Shown here: positions 1 through 7,062 of the stretch, in pieces
Layout of the letters: each line of letters opens with the position of its first letter
How positions within the stretch are numbered: position 1 is the first letter of the stretch
Source: JBBIVB01 sp964567515
GTDB taxonomy: Bacteria > Patescibacteriota > Patescibacteriia > Veblenbacterales > UBA10138
Length of the DNA stretch: 32,753 nucleotides
Assembly (NCBI GenBank): GCA_964567515.1
Contig: CAZMMW010000003.1
Coordinates: forward strand, 1 to 32,753
Direction: 5' to 3'
Notes under the pieces: model-generated
Database searches by the model: none
Told to the model about the DNA's origin: nothing
The model's input: the letters and a program-made list of their open reading frames with translations, nothing else
Made by a program: the position numbers and the translations under genes

Positions 1-231
1 GACTTCGCTCGAACTTACTTTATCAAAAATTCCTAAACTGCGGAAGTCCGCCGCCCGCGCGTCAGCGCGGAGCTGAGCAGAAAAATTACCTTTCATTTTT
101 TTGTTTTGAGCACGCCGATTTTTTCTTTTAGAAGGTAAGGCAATTTTTCTGCGAGGCAGACCGCTACTTTGCGAAGGTTGGCGGCGGAAATGCGAAAGAG
201 ATTAGCGAAAGACAAACTGGAAGCCGCCTAA
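1..231. other. GC-rich non-coding debris at the left edge
   Basis: No intact gene is visible. The stretch holds a perfect GC-rich hairpin (CCGCGC, loop GTCA, GCGCGG, about 52-67). The plus-strand frame that continues into the recombinase remnant to the right is closed by stops near 34-36, again further on, and at 229-231. The first codons of that frame (FARTYFIKN) could be recombinase sequence, but this is too short to rely on. Base composition is clearly more GC-rich than the housekeeping genes to the right, fitting imported DNA. I see no promoter that I trust here. Confidence 0.4.
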
Positions 232-373
232 AAAATATTTGGGTCGAACCTCGTTTTGGCCAACCGCGAGGCGCGCTACAGTGCGCCGAGCGGAGAGGAA
301 AATAAGCCCAAAAATCAATGGGCGGCGCTTTGCGCCGCCGAAACGACAGACAAAAAAGACGAAAGTTTGATAT
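232..373 (+). pseudogene. C-terminal remnant of a large serine recombinase abutting tRNA-Gly
   Basis: The plus-strand frame from 232 reads KIFGSNLVLANREA, then APSGEENKPKNQWAAL. It matches the C-terminus of the recombinase at the right end of the window, which reads LFGSNLILHNREA, then PPSGEDSSPQNQCAAL. The DNA is also visibly homologous (266-298 against the reverse complement of 31111-31143). An in-frame TAA lies just upstream at 229-231, so only the tail survives in this frame. The reading frame runs on across the antisense strand of tRNA-Gly, as the right-hand copy does over tRNA-Arg. Two GC-rich hairpins (about 270-287 and 321-339) sit where the other copy has two hairpins of different sequence. 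I infer the scar of an integrative element inserted at the tRNA 3' end. Confidence 0.65.
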
Positions 374-447
374 TGGAGCGGGTAGGGGGAATCGAACCCC
401 CAGCATCAGCTTGGAAAGCTGAGGTATTACCATTATACGATACCCGC
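374..447 (-). tRNA. tRNA-Gly (anticodon TCC)
   Basis: Reverse-strand cloverleaf with acceptor GCGGGTA/TACCCGC, anticodon loop CTTTCCA giving TCC, T-arm GGGGGTTCGATTCCCCC and an encoded CCA end (374-376). It is the last tRNA of a five-gene cluster. A recombinase remnant on the opposite strand ends against its 3' side. Confidence 0.95.
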
Positions 448-516
448 ACAACCGCCTTTAACTATTTACTTTACCGCTGGCTGTGCTATGTGATCAATTC
501 GGGACTGATTTTACAG

Positions 517-591
517 TGGTGCCGAGGGGCAGAGTTGAACTGCCGACGCAAGGATTTTCAGTCCTTCGCTCTACCGCTGAGCTACCTCGGC
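517..591 (-). tRNA. tRNA-Phe (anticodon GAA)
   Basis: Reverse-strand cloverleaf with acceptor GCCGAGG/CCTCGGC, D-arm GCTCAGCGGTAGAGC, anticodon loop CTGAAAA giving GAA, T-loop TTCAACT and an encoded CCA. It is the fourth gene of the minus-strand tRNA cluster. Confidence 0.95.
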
Positions 592-640
592 CCGAGTTAT
601 TTAATAATAAACGGATTAAACAAATTATAAAAGTTTAATC

Positions 641-714
641 TGGTCGGGGTGCTGGGAATTGAACCCAGTCTACATGCTCCCAAAGCATGCGTACTACCGG
701 TATACTACACCCCG
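641..714 (-). tRNA. tRNA-Pro (anticodon TGG)
   Basis: Reverse-strand cloverleaf with acceptor CGGGGTG/CACCCCG, anticodon loop TTTGGGA giving TGG inside the GCATGC/GCATG stem, T-loop TTCAATT and an encoded CCA. Third gene of the cluster. Confidence 0.95.
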
Positions 715-772
715 ACAAACTCATAAGTAAGCACTAATTAATTTGAGTTAACATAAATTAGCAAAAAACTTT

Positions 773-845
773 TGGGTCGTACAGGACTCGAACCTGTAAC
801 CAACTGCTTAAGAGGCAGCTGCTCTACCGATTGAGCTAACGACCC
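773..845 (-). tRNA. tRNA-Lys (anticodon CTT)
   Basis: Reverse-strand cloverleaf with acceptor GGGTCGT/ACGACCC, D-arm GCTCAATCGGTAGAGC, anticodon loop CTCTTAA giving CTT and T-loop TTCGAGT. The discriminator A is followed by AAA, so CCA is not encoded and must be added afterwards, unlike its Gly, Phe and Pro neighbours. Confidence 0.93.
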
Positions 846-849
846 CCAC

Positions 850-921
850 TGCCCTTGGAGGGATTCGAACCCCCAACAACTGGTCCGAAGCCAGTTATGA
901 TATCCATTTCACCACAAGGGC
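850..921 (-). tRNA. tRNA-Arg (anticodon TCG)
   Basis: Reverse-strand cloverleaf with acceptor GCCCTTG/CAAGGGC, anticodon stem ACTGG/CCAGT around loop CTTCGGA giving TCG, and T-loop TTCGAAT. CCA is not encoded. It is the promoter-proximal gene of the cluster and only four bases separate it from tRNA-Lys, so the two are surely processed from one transcript. Confidence 0.93.
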
Positions 922-950
922 TCGATTTATCAAGCATTACTTAATAAAAA

Positions 951-979
951 GAATTACACGACCAAAGCAATCTTTTCAA
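951..979 (-). promoter_or_regulatory. Sigma70-type promoter for the tRNA cluster
   Basis: On the minus strand TTGAAA (979-974) and TAATTC (956-951) are separated by 17 bases. Transcription would start near 944, about 23 bases before tRNA-Arg(TCG). The match to the consensus is moderate. Confidence 0.5.
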
Positions 980-1066
980 CTTAATTGCAACAAAATAATA
1001 ACTTTTAAATAAAGCTATCTCAAAATAACATAAAACCTTAATTTACTCAAGCTTCCTGTCTGCAAC

Positions 1067-2104
1067 CTAATTCAAAGACTCGGGGTTGGAGACATGAGCC
1101 AAGGCTACTTCTTTACTGATCTTTTTTTCTTTTAATAGCCTCTTGATTGACTGATCCATACTAATCATACCCTCCTCAGCACTAGTTTGGATAACAGTTT
1201 TAATCTGAGCCACTTTATTCTCCCTAATTAAATTAGCCACGGCTGGATTATTAATTAAAATTTCTCTAGCTGCCACACGCTTACCTTCACCATCCGGCAA
1301 CAATCTTTGTGAAACAACCGCCTTTAATGAATATGACAGCTGTAATCTAACTTGGGCCTGTTGATATGGAGGAAACACATCAATAATACGATCAATAGTC
1401 TGTGAAGAATTGGGGGTATGTAAAGTCGCTAATACTAAATGTCCAGTTTCGGCCAAAGTCAAAGTGGTAGCTATAGTATCCAAATCCCTCATCTCACCTA
1501 CCATAATGACATTAGGATCTTGTCTTAAAGCATGTTTTAAACCTTCAGCAAACGATATCATGTCCGTGCCTAATTGCCGTTGGATAATAATACTTTTATC
1601 AGCCTTAAACACATATTCAATAGGATCTTCCAAAGTTATAATACTGGCCTTTCTTTCTTGATTAATTAAATTAATCATAGCCGCCAAAGAAGTAGATTTA
1701 CCACAACCAGTAGGGCCGGTCACTAAAATTAAACCATAATCTGCCTGTATAGTATAATAAACTACCGAGGGCATAGCTATTTCTTCCATAGTAGGAATCT
1801 GCGAGGAAATGACGCGTGCTACTAGACCCATATTTCCTTTTTCAAAATGCAAGTTTATTCTAAAACGTGTGGCATCGTTTAATTGATAAGAAATATCCAT
1901 CTCCTTATCATTCAAAAACTTGTCTTTTTGTTGACCAGTTAAAATAGACAATATCAAGTCTTCTACTATTCTAGGTGTGATAGCGGGATAGGTCAAAGCC
2001 TGTAAATCGCCCTGTACCCTAATAATTGGTGGCTTGCCCACCAATAAATGTAAATCTGAAGCTCCTTGTTCTCTGGCTTCAGTAAAAAGTTGTTCAATAG
2101 TCAT
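1067..2104 (-). CDS. pilT: PilT, type IV pilus retraction ATPase
   Basis: 345 aa, the usual length for PilT/PilU. The protein is a cytoplasmic hexameric motor that depolymerises the pilus during twitching and DNA uptake. The N-terminus has the PilT hallmark QGASDLHLLVGKPPIIRVQG (residues about 13-32). Walker A is GPTGCGKST (about 130-138), the Asp box lies around TLEDPIEYVF, and Walker B is in DPNVIMVGEMRDLDT, followed by the ETGHLVLATLHTPN His box. No other pilus gene lies in this window, so the pilins and assembly ATPase must be elsewhere. The ATG start is backed by a promoter 24 bases upstream, with no clear Shine-Dalgarno site. Assignment is secure; PilT versus PilU cannot be separated here. 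Confidence 0.95.
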   Translation of the reverse strand: MTIEQLFTEAREQGASDLHLLVGKPPIIRVQGDLQALTYPAITPRIVEDLILSILTGQQKDKFLNDKEMDISYQLNDATRFRINLHFEKGNMGLVARVISSQIPTMEEIAMPSVVYYTIQADYGLILVTGPTGCGKSTSLAAMINLINQERKASIITLEDPIEYVFKADKSIIIQRQLGTDMISFAEGLKHALRQDPNVIMVGEMRDLDTIATTLTLAETGHLVLATLHTPNSSQTIDRIIDVFPPYQQAQVRLQLSYSLKAVVSQRLLPDGEGKRVAAREILINNPAVANLIRENKVAQIKTVIQTSAEEGMISMDQSIKRLLKEKKISKEVALAHVSNPESLN

Positions 2105-2134
2105 AAATTTGTATTTATAGTTTAACTACTATTT

Positions 2135-2163
2135 AGATTAGTTTTAACTTAGTATTCTGTCAA
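2135..2163 (-). promoter_or_regulatory. Promoter for pilT
   Basis: On the minus strand TTGACA (2163-2158), a 17-base spacer and TAATCT (2140-2135). The predicted start near 2128 leaves a leader of about 24 bases. It sits in the 63-base gap after the thioredoxin-fold gene, so pilT can be expressed separately from it. Confidence 0.6.
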
Positions 2164-2167
2164 AAAT

Positions 2168-2503
2168 TTAAAAATACGTTTGCTGTAAAGCTTCTTTAAT
2201 CATTACTGGTGGCGGGGTGGACCAGATTTGACCAGCAAAAAAATAGGGGCGATCTTTGCCTAAACCTCGTTTACTTATCCGTGTGGCAAATTTATCTATA
2301 TCTTGTCCATCAATATGAATAGTTGGAGAAGAAAAAAAATTATAGATAATGGCCTGTTCCAAGGTATCAATAGGTATTACTGCGATCTCGGTTTTAATTT
2401 GTAAAGAAGCCAAAACTGCTTTTAAATCCAACAAAGCCTGCTGCCAATACTGACATTCTCTAACATATAATAATTCAATCCCTTCATTAGGTTGATGATT
2501 CAT
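2168..2503 (-). CDS. Thioredoxin-fold (glutaredoxin-like) small protein
   Basis: 111 aa. A strand-helix-strand pattern is followed by SSPTIHIDGQDID (about residues 58-70), the cis-Pro segment typical of thioredoxin or glutaredoxin folds that bind a thiol partner. The single N-terminal Cys in RECQYW (about residue 17) occupies the usual active-site position, but there is no CxxC pair. The later segment DRPYFFAGQIWSTPPPVMI resembles a C-terminal region of some mercury- or DF-type thioredoxin-like proteins. The start overlaps the end of the PAP2 gene by 17 bases, so the two are translated together. A role in thiol chemistry is inferred; the substrate is unknown. Confidence 0.6.
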   Translation of the reverse strand: MNHQPNEGIELLYVRECQYWQQALLDLKAVLASLQIKTEIAVIPIDTLEQAIIYNFFSSPTIHIDGQDIDKFATRISKRGLGKDRPYFFAGQIWSTPPPVMIKEALQQTYF

Positions 2504-3410
2504 AGTGTTTTGACCAATTAATCAATTTAAACCATTGGTTATTAATTTTTGGCACTAACCATAAAACTATTAACGACAAAATAAAACCAGCCAAGATATC
2601 TATTACATAATGCCAACGCAAATATACCGTAGCTGGATAAATACTAATCAACAAAGGAGATAATAACCAAAATATTCTACGATGATATTTAAATAAATAA
2701 AAAATAAAAATAGTTGTTACGGCTACATGTAAACTTGGAAAGGCGTCTATTCTATTACCATGATTAACCACTAAATTACTAACAACTTCCGTAAGTTTAT
2801 CAACGTTTTGATCTGATGCTAAAGTGCCCCACCAATACCAGGGGCCCGTAGCGGGAAAAATATTATATAAGACAAAACCAACATAGGAAGCCAAAATAGT
2901 ACTAAGCACGCAATCATAAACTGCCTTCGTGTGTTTTTTTATAAACAACAACAGTGGCACCAACAAGTAATAAATAAAATAAGAAAGATAAGCCAGGGAA
3001 AACCACCTGGTCAAAAAATCACTCCGCCAATTATCAAGCTTAAAATGTATATTAACATCATTAAACAACCACTGATCTATAGCTAACAATTTTTGATCAA
3101 CCTCGGGAATTTTATTCTGGTACATTGATGCTCTAAAATTAATATAAATTAAAAACATAAGAATAAACGGCCACAGTAATCGTAAAAAAAGCAAAGAATT
3201 TTTGATTGTATTTTTTTTGCTATCTCTGATCAATTTAGCCGCCAGATAAATTATGATAGCCATTAAAACAATGGACGATAATTGTAATCCATAATTAATC
3301 AATGGCGGTTCTAGGCCATAACGCCAATACCAAAAAATAACTATTACCAAAAAAATAGGACTAACAACCTCCGCAATTTGAATTTTATATTTTTTTAGTA
3401 ATTCAATCAT
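2487..3410 (-). CDS. PAP2-family membrane phosphatase
   Basis: 307 aa with about six hydrophobic segments, typical of the PAP2_3/inositol phosphorylceramide synthase-like branch. Conserved motifs seen are DAFPSLHVAV (SxxxH-type motif 2, about residue 222) and RWHYVIDILAG (His-x3-Asp motif 3, about 264-274). Together these form the phosphohistidine active site used for lipid phosphate or undecaprenyl-pyrophosphate hydrolysis and phosphotransfer. The active site faces the outside of the membrane in this family. The gene overlaps the truncated glycosidase-like fragment upstream and the thioredoxin-fold gene downstream. Exact substrate cannot be read from sequence. Confidence 0.8.
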   Translation of the reverse strand: MIELLKKYKIQIAEVVSPIFLVIVIFWYWRYGLEPPLINYGLQLSSIVLMAIIIYLAAKLIRDSKKNTIKNSLLFLRLLWPFILMFLIYINFRASMYQNKIPEVDQKLLAIDQWLFNDVNIHFKLDNWRSDFLTRWFSLAYLSYFIYYLLVPLLLFIKKHTKAVYDCVLSTILASYVGFVLYNIFPATGPWYWWGTLASDQNVDKLTEVVSNLVVNHGNRIDAFPSLHVAVTTIFIFYLFKYHRRIFWLLSPLLISIYPATVYLRWHYVIDILAGFILSLIVLWLVPKINNQWFKLINWSKHYESST

Positions 3411-3900
3411 GCTTTAAAGCATCCTCGGTATAACGGTTGCTTGCGTTCCATAAGAACCACCCTTGGTTTAAACTAGCATCCTTAATCACTGTTATTTGGG
3501 CTTGTATTAATTCTCTAGTATGCTGCCCTCCCATATTAAAATCCTGCAGCCATGGTCTTATTATAACATTATTTCTCCCAATAATCTCTTGCCCTAAAAG
3601 TAAAGTTTCTCTGACCACTTCATAAGGATGTTCCGCTAGATTATTAAAACCAAAACTGCCAGGATAATAATGTGATGGATATAACATAGGAGACAGGACG
3701 TCAAAATATTGAGCTAATAACTTAGCACCCTGACCAATATTTACATCCCAATCTTTAACAAAAGTATAACCAAAAATATCTGCTGAAACTATAGCGTGGG
3801 GGCGATAATTTTTAATTTCTTTGATGATATATTTAGCAAAATTACTAATCACCTGCTCGCGACTTTGTTTTTTGTTCCAAACTGGATCAACTAATGACTC
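3403..3900 (-). pseudogene. C-terminal fragment of a putative glycoside hydrolase (DUF4015-like)
   Basis: The frame reads VDPVWNKKQSREQVISNFA, then ADIFGYTFV, SPMLYPSHYYPGSFG and RPWLQDFN. This resembles the C-terminal third of the DUF4015/putative glycoside hydrolase (TIM-barrel) family, which normally exceeds 300 aa. The homology continues about 17 codons upstream of the first usable start (GTG at 3852-3850, no Shine-Dalgarno) to an in-frame TAA at 3903-3901. No N-terminal part is recognisable between there and the next gene. I conclude that the 5' two thirds have been lost. The 3' end overlaps the PAP2 start, so the fragment may persist because it carries the upstream region of that operon. 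Confidence 0.65.
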
Positions 3901-3996
3901 TTAGAATTTATTTATTAGCACATTTTTCGTCTATAAGAAAACTTCTTCTCTTGTCTAGTTTCCTTCTGTTTTTTGATTTTCTAGGAAAAGACCCCC

Positions 3997-4575
3997 CTAT
4001 GAATGTCCGCGCTCATGACGATGGTTCGTGCCGAAATGAGATGGTAAAATATCAATATCATTAATTAATAAAACGATCGGGGCAGGTAATCCTAGTTCTT
4101 TTTCAGTGAAATCTAATGCAGTTGTTTTGTCACCCAGAGCAATAAAAAACATTTTTCCACCTACCGTACAAAAAACCTCTAATTGCTCAGTATGTTTCGG
4201 GAAAACAAACTGACGTCTGGGTCTCAAACCTATCATAGGAGAAAAAATATCTATATCATCAACACTCTCTCCAAGCATGCCATCAATATTTACATTATCT
4301 GAAATACTATCACAGCACCAATCCAAACTTGTTTCTGTCCGCAATTTGATGATATTGAAACCATCAGGAATATTTTTACTTTTCTTAGGGTCATGGGCAT
4401 TAACAAAACGCTCATAATATAATGCCTCATCGTTAATGGGATGTTGAAAAACAATGCGTGTCGCCGGTAATAATTTTCTATCCACCGCCTCGTTTACTGG
4501 GTTTGCCTCAAAATTAATAATCTTTGGCGAATCAATAAAAGATCTTTCTGAACGTGACAACTTGTTTCGTGCCAT
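3997..4575 (-). CDS. Unrecognised 192-aa protein
   Basis: I do not recognise this protein. It has no signal peptide or membrane segment. The N-terminus is basic and polar (MARNKLSRSERSF). The middle contains a vicinal Cys pair (SLDWCCDSISD). The C-terminal half alternates short hydrophobic strands (FVFPKHTEQLEVFCTVGGKM, FFIALGD, PIVLLINDIDILP) and ends in the His-rich tail GTNHRHERGHS. The strand pattern around QLEVFCTVGGKMFFIALGD with a His-rich end would be compatible with a cupin-like beta barrel, but this is only a shape argument. The start is well supported by AAGGAAAT at a good distance and by a promoter about 75 bases upstream, so the gene looks real and separately expressed. Confidence 0.6.
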   Translation of the reverse strand: MARNKLSRSERSFIDSPKIINFEANPVNEAVDRKLLPATRIVFQHPINDEALYYERFVNAHDPKKSKNIPDGFNIIKLRTETSLDWCCDSISDNVNIDGMLGESVDDIDIFSPMIGLRPRRQFVFPKHTEQLEVFCTVGGKMFFIALGDKTTALDFTEKELGLPAPIVLLINDIDILPSHFGTNHRHERGHS

Positions 4576-4650
4576 AATTATTTCCTTTTTTAAAAAATTA
4601 ATATTTAGTTGAAAATGTACAATTAATTAAAGATTTTATTTTAATGTTAC

Positions 4651-4678
4651 ATAATAACAAAAATATAATTTTTGTCAG
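4651..4678 (-). promoter_or_regulatory. Promoter for the 192-aa gene
   Basis: On the minus strand CTGACA (4678-4673), a 16-base spacer and TATTAT (4656-4651). Transcription from about 4644 would give a leader of about 70 bases before the ATG at 4575. The 203-base gap between the antiporter and this gene holds no other feature I can support. Confidence 0.45.
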
Positions 4679-4778
4679 CTTCTCAAACCTCTCTGGTTAA
4701 ATAATAAACCATCGGTTACAAGACAAAAGGGTTGATTTTTTCAATTCAATCCTACTCGAGAAAAAAGGTATCAGAAAA

Positions 4779-6170
4779 CTACATTGCTGGGGCAGTAGCT
4801 TCTTTGAAATCATGCTTTTTTAGTAGCCAAGTCAAAACTGGCGGTGATATTAAAGTGGTTAAAATAACCATAATAACTATCACTGAATATAATTCAGCTG
4901 ATAGCACACCAATACCCTGACCAATAGCGGCAAAAATCAGTCCCACTTCACCGCGAGGAACCATGCCAACTCCAACCAGCCAACGATCCATACCTTTGGT
5001 TGTGCCCAAACCGGATAATAACTTACCGACAACAGCGATAACTGTAATAATCAACGCCAGCCACAAAGCTTGTAAATTAAACAAGGCATCCAAACGGACA
5101 TTGAAACCGGTCAAAATAAAGAAAACGGGAATTAAAAAATGACCAATATCTTCAATATAGTCCTCAATGTGTTTCTCGGTATGGTGCTTAATAAGTTTAT
5201 CAATACCACCCCTCTGTTCAACTGGAATATTAACATTGATTTTTTCCATAGCTTCAACTATTTTTGGTCTACGAAAAGCTGTGAAGTGAACCGGATCAAG
5301 CACCAATCCGGCAGCAAAGGCACCGACAATAGGAGCCAATCCTACTATATTAGCTAAATATGCTCCTAACAACATAAAAGCTAGACTAAACACCATTTTC
5401 ATGCCGGTTCCGTTATGAATCCTGACAAACATCTTGCTAATATAAGGGGCTGAAAAACTACCAATCACCATGGCTCCCACCAAAAACAATAATGCTTTAG
5501 CTGTAATCCAAGCAATGTTAGTAAAAGTAACCCCGCCGGTAACAACAATCGCGGATACTACTGCCAAAATTATTAATCCCACTACATCATCGATCACTGC
5601 CGCACCTAGAACAGTTTGTGACTCTGGTAACTGAAGTTTCTTTAAATCAGAGAAAACCCTAGCAGTAATGCCAACTGAAGTAGCAGTAAGAGTAGCTCCT
5701 AAGAATAAATGGGTATTGAATGACATCTCAGAAAATAACCATGGACCAATCACCCAAGTACCTAGAATAAATGGAGAAATAACACCAATGGTAGCTACTA
5801 AAAAAGCTGGGATACCAACTTTACGCATCTTGGTCATATTACTCTCTAAACCAACCTTGAACAGCAACACTACCACTCCTAATTCTGCCATAAACTTAAT
5901 ATATTCATTGGCGCCAATAGGCTCAAACCAATGTAAACCTAAAAACGCTAGGTTACCTAATACAATACCAAAAATCAACTCGCCTAGGACGGCTGGCTGC
6001 CCAAACCTTTCTACCGCACCGCCTATTTTAGCGGCTATGATAATAATAGCCAACCATAAAAAAGTTAGAGCGATTTCTCCACCATGACTTGCTATCTCCC
6101 CTTCGGAAGCTAGTGCTGGTAAAGCAAAAATAAATGCTGCTATTGCAGTTAAAAAAAGTCTGTTCTTTAT
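4779..6170 (-). CDS. CPA2-family cation:proton antiporter (Kef/NhaS3-type) with signal-like N-terminus
   Basis: A 12-13 helix membrane antiporter exchanging Na+ or K+ for H+. Family features are GQPAVLGELIFGIVLGNLAF (first re-entrant region), GATLTATSVGITARVF (unwound helix), LGAAVIDDVVGLIILAVV (the ion-binding Asp pair region) and MVPRGEVGLIFAAIGQ near the C-terminus. No TrkA-N domain follows, so it is a transporter-only form. The first standard start is a TTG at 6053, but the same frame extends upstream without a stop and encodes KNRLFLTAIAAFIFALPA, then LASEGE, a credible signal peptide or first helix. An AAGGA site lies just upstream of ATT (6173-6171) and ATA (6170-6168). I therefore place the start at the ATA, giving 463 aa; this is an inference. 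Confidence 0.85.
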   Translation of the reverse strand: MKNRLFLTAIAAFIFALPALASEGEIASHGGEIALTFLWLAIIIIAAKIGGAVERFGQPAVLGELIFGIVLGNLAFLGLHWFEPIGANEYIKFMAELGVVVLLFKVGLESNMTKMRKVGIPAFLVATIGVISPFILGTWVIGPWLFSEMSFNTHLFLGATLTATSVGITARVFSDLKKLQLPESQTVLGAAVIDDVVGLIILAVVSAIVVTGGVTFTNIAWITAKALLFLVGAMVIGSFSAPYISKMFVRIHNGTGMKMVFSLAFMLLGAYLANIVGLAPIVGAFAAGLVLDPVHFTAFRRPKIVEAMEKINVNIPVEQRGGIDKLIKHHTEKHIEDYIEDIGHFLIPVFFILTGFNVRLDALFNLQALWLALIITVIAVVGKLLSGLGTTKGMDRWLVGVGMVPRGEVGLIFAAIGQGIGVLSAELYSVIVIMVILTTLISPPVLTWLLKKHDFKEATAPAM

Positions 6171-6204
6171 AATTTTCCTTGATTATTAGTTTATTATTTT
6201 GATT

Positions 6205-6253
6205 TTTTTATTTTTAATTTTTTTAAAAAATAAAAACCCAAAAATTTAATGGG
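6205..6253 (-). promoter_or_regulatory. AT-only hairpin and terminator-like structure in the antiporter leader
   Basis: Transcribed from the promoter at 6278-6305, the leader contains CCCA/TGGG (6253-6237) followed by a U-rich run. Next comes an 11-bp perfect hairpin made only of A and T (arms 6236-6226 and 6215-6205). A short GC hairpin plus U-run upstream of the ribosome-binding site could act as an attenuator, but the stem is weak. Confidence 0.3.
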
Positions 6254-6277
6254 CTAATTTTAATTATTAGCAAAGAT

Positions 6278-6305
6278 ATACTATAACTTTTATTAAAAAT
6301 GTCAA
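6278..6305 (-). promoter_or_regulatory. Promoter for the antiporter
   Basis: On the minus strand a consensus TTGACA (6305-6300), a 16-base spacer and TAGTAT (6283-6278). The start near 6271 gives a leader of about 100 bases, unusually long for this window. Confidence 0.6.
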
Positions 6306-6318
6306 GGCTTTAAAAATT

Positions 6319-7059
6319 TTACTCCACCAACATCAATAATAACATTAGTCCTATACCCAATAAAAAGGATAATAACTGCATTAAAGCTTTGCCTAGATGG
6401 GTTTCTTTGTGAAGTTCTGGTATCAAATCAACAGTAGCAATATAAATAAACCCACCGGCAGTTAAGGCCAATAATGGCCAGATGATCTCTTGGACTTGTG
6501 AACCCAACCATAATACTAAAACGGCACCTAATAAAGCCACCAAACCTGAAAGAAAATTAAAAACCAAGGCCTTGGTTTTAGTAAAACCGCTATGTAATAA
6601 AATAGCAAAATCGCCAATTTCTTGGGGCAATTCATGCAACATAACCGCAATGGTAGTAACTAAGCCTAATTTTATATCCACCAAATAAGAAGCGGCAATC
6701 ATTGCACCGTCAATAAAATTATGAAATCCGTCGCCAATTAAATTTAAATAACCAATAGGGTGTTTGTCTTCTTCTGATACATGATGATAATGATGCCACC
6801 TAATGACTCTTTCTAAAATTAAAAAAATTAGAATAGCTCCTATTAAATACAAAGAAACGTCCAAACCAAAACCCTTATCTTCTATTAACTCCGGCAAAAT
6901 ATGCAAAAAAGCATCGCCTAACAAAGCGCCGGCAGCAAAACTAACTAAGAAGAAAAGTATTTTTTTTAACTTTTCTACTGTTACGGCTAAAACCAAAAGT
7001 CCAGCAAAAGAAATTAAACTTATTACCAAAACGCTTAATAAAGAATAAAACCAGACCAT
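6319..7059 (-). CDS. ZIP-family divalent metal transporter
   Basis: 246 aa, eight predicted membrane helices. The diagnostic metal-site helices are present: GDGFHNFIDGAMIAASYLVD (helix 4, HNxxDG) and VMLHELPQEIGDFAILLHSG (helix 5, HExPQE). Between helices 3 and 4 is a cytoplasmic His loop (RWHYHHVSEEDKHP), typical of ZIP proteins. They import Zn2+, Fe2+ or Mn2+ across the inner membrane. The upstream 151-aa membrane gene ends three bases before this start, so both are probably one transcript. Metal preference cannot be read from the sequence. Confidence 0.92.
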   Translation of the reverse strand: MVWFYSLLSVLVISLISFAGLLVLAVTVEKLKKILFFLVSFAAGALLGDAFLHILPELIEDKGFGLDVSLYLIGAILIFLILERVIRWHHYHHVSEEDKHPIGYLNLIGDGFHNFIDGAMIAASYLVDIKLGLVTTIAVMLHELPQEIGDFAILLHSGFTKTKALVFNFLSGLVALLGAVLVLWLGSQVQEIIWPLLALTAGGFIYIATVDLIPELHKETHLGKALMQLLSFLLGIGLMLLLMLVE

Positions 7060-7062
7060 AAC

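Noticed and set aside
256..630. A 124-codon plus-strand frame across tRNA-Gly and tRNA-Phe
   Set aside because: Only its first part resembles the recombinase C-terminus; the rest is the antisense of two tRNA genes, so it is not an independent gene.
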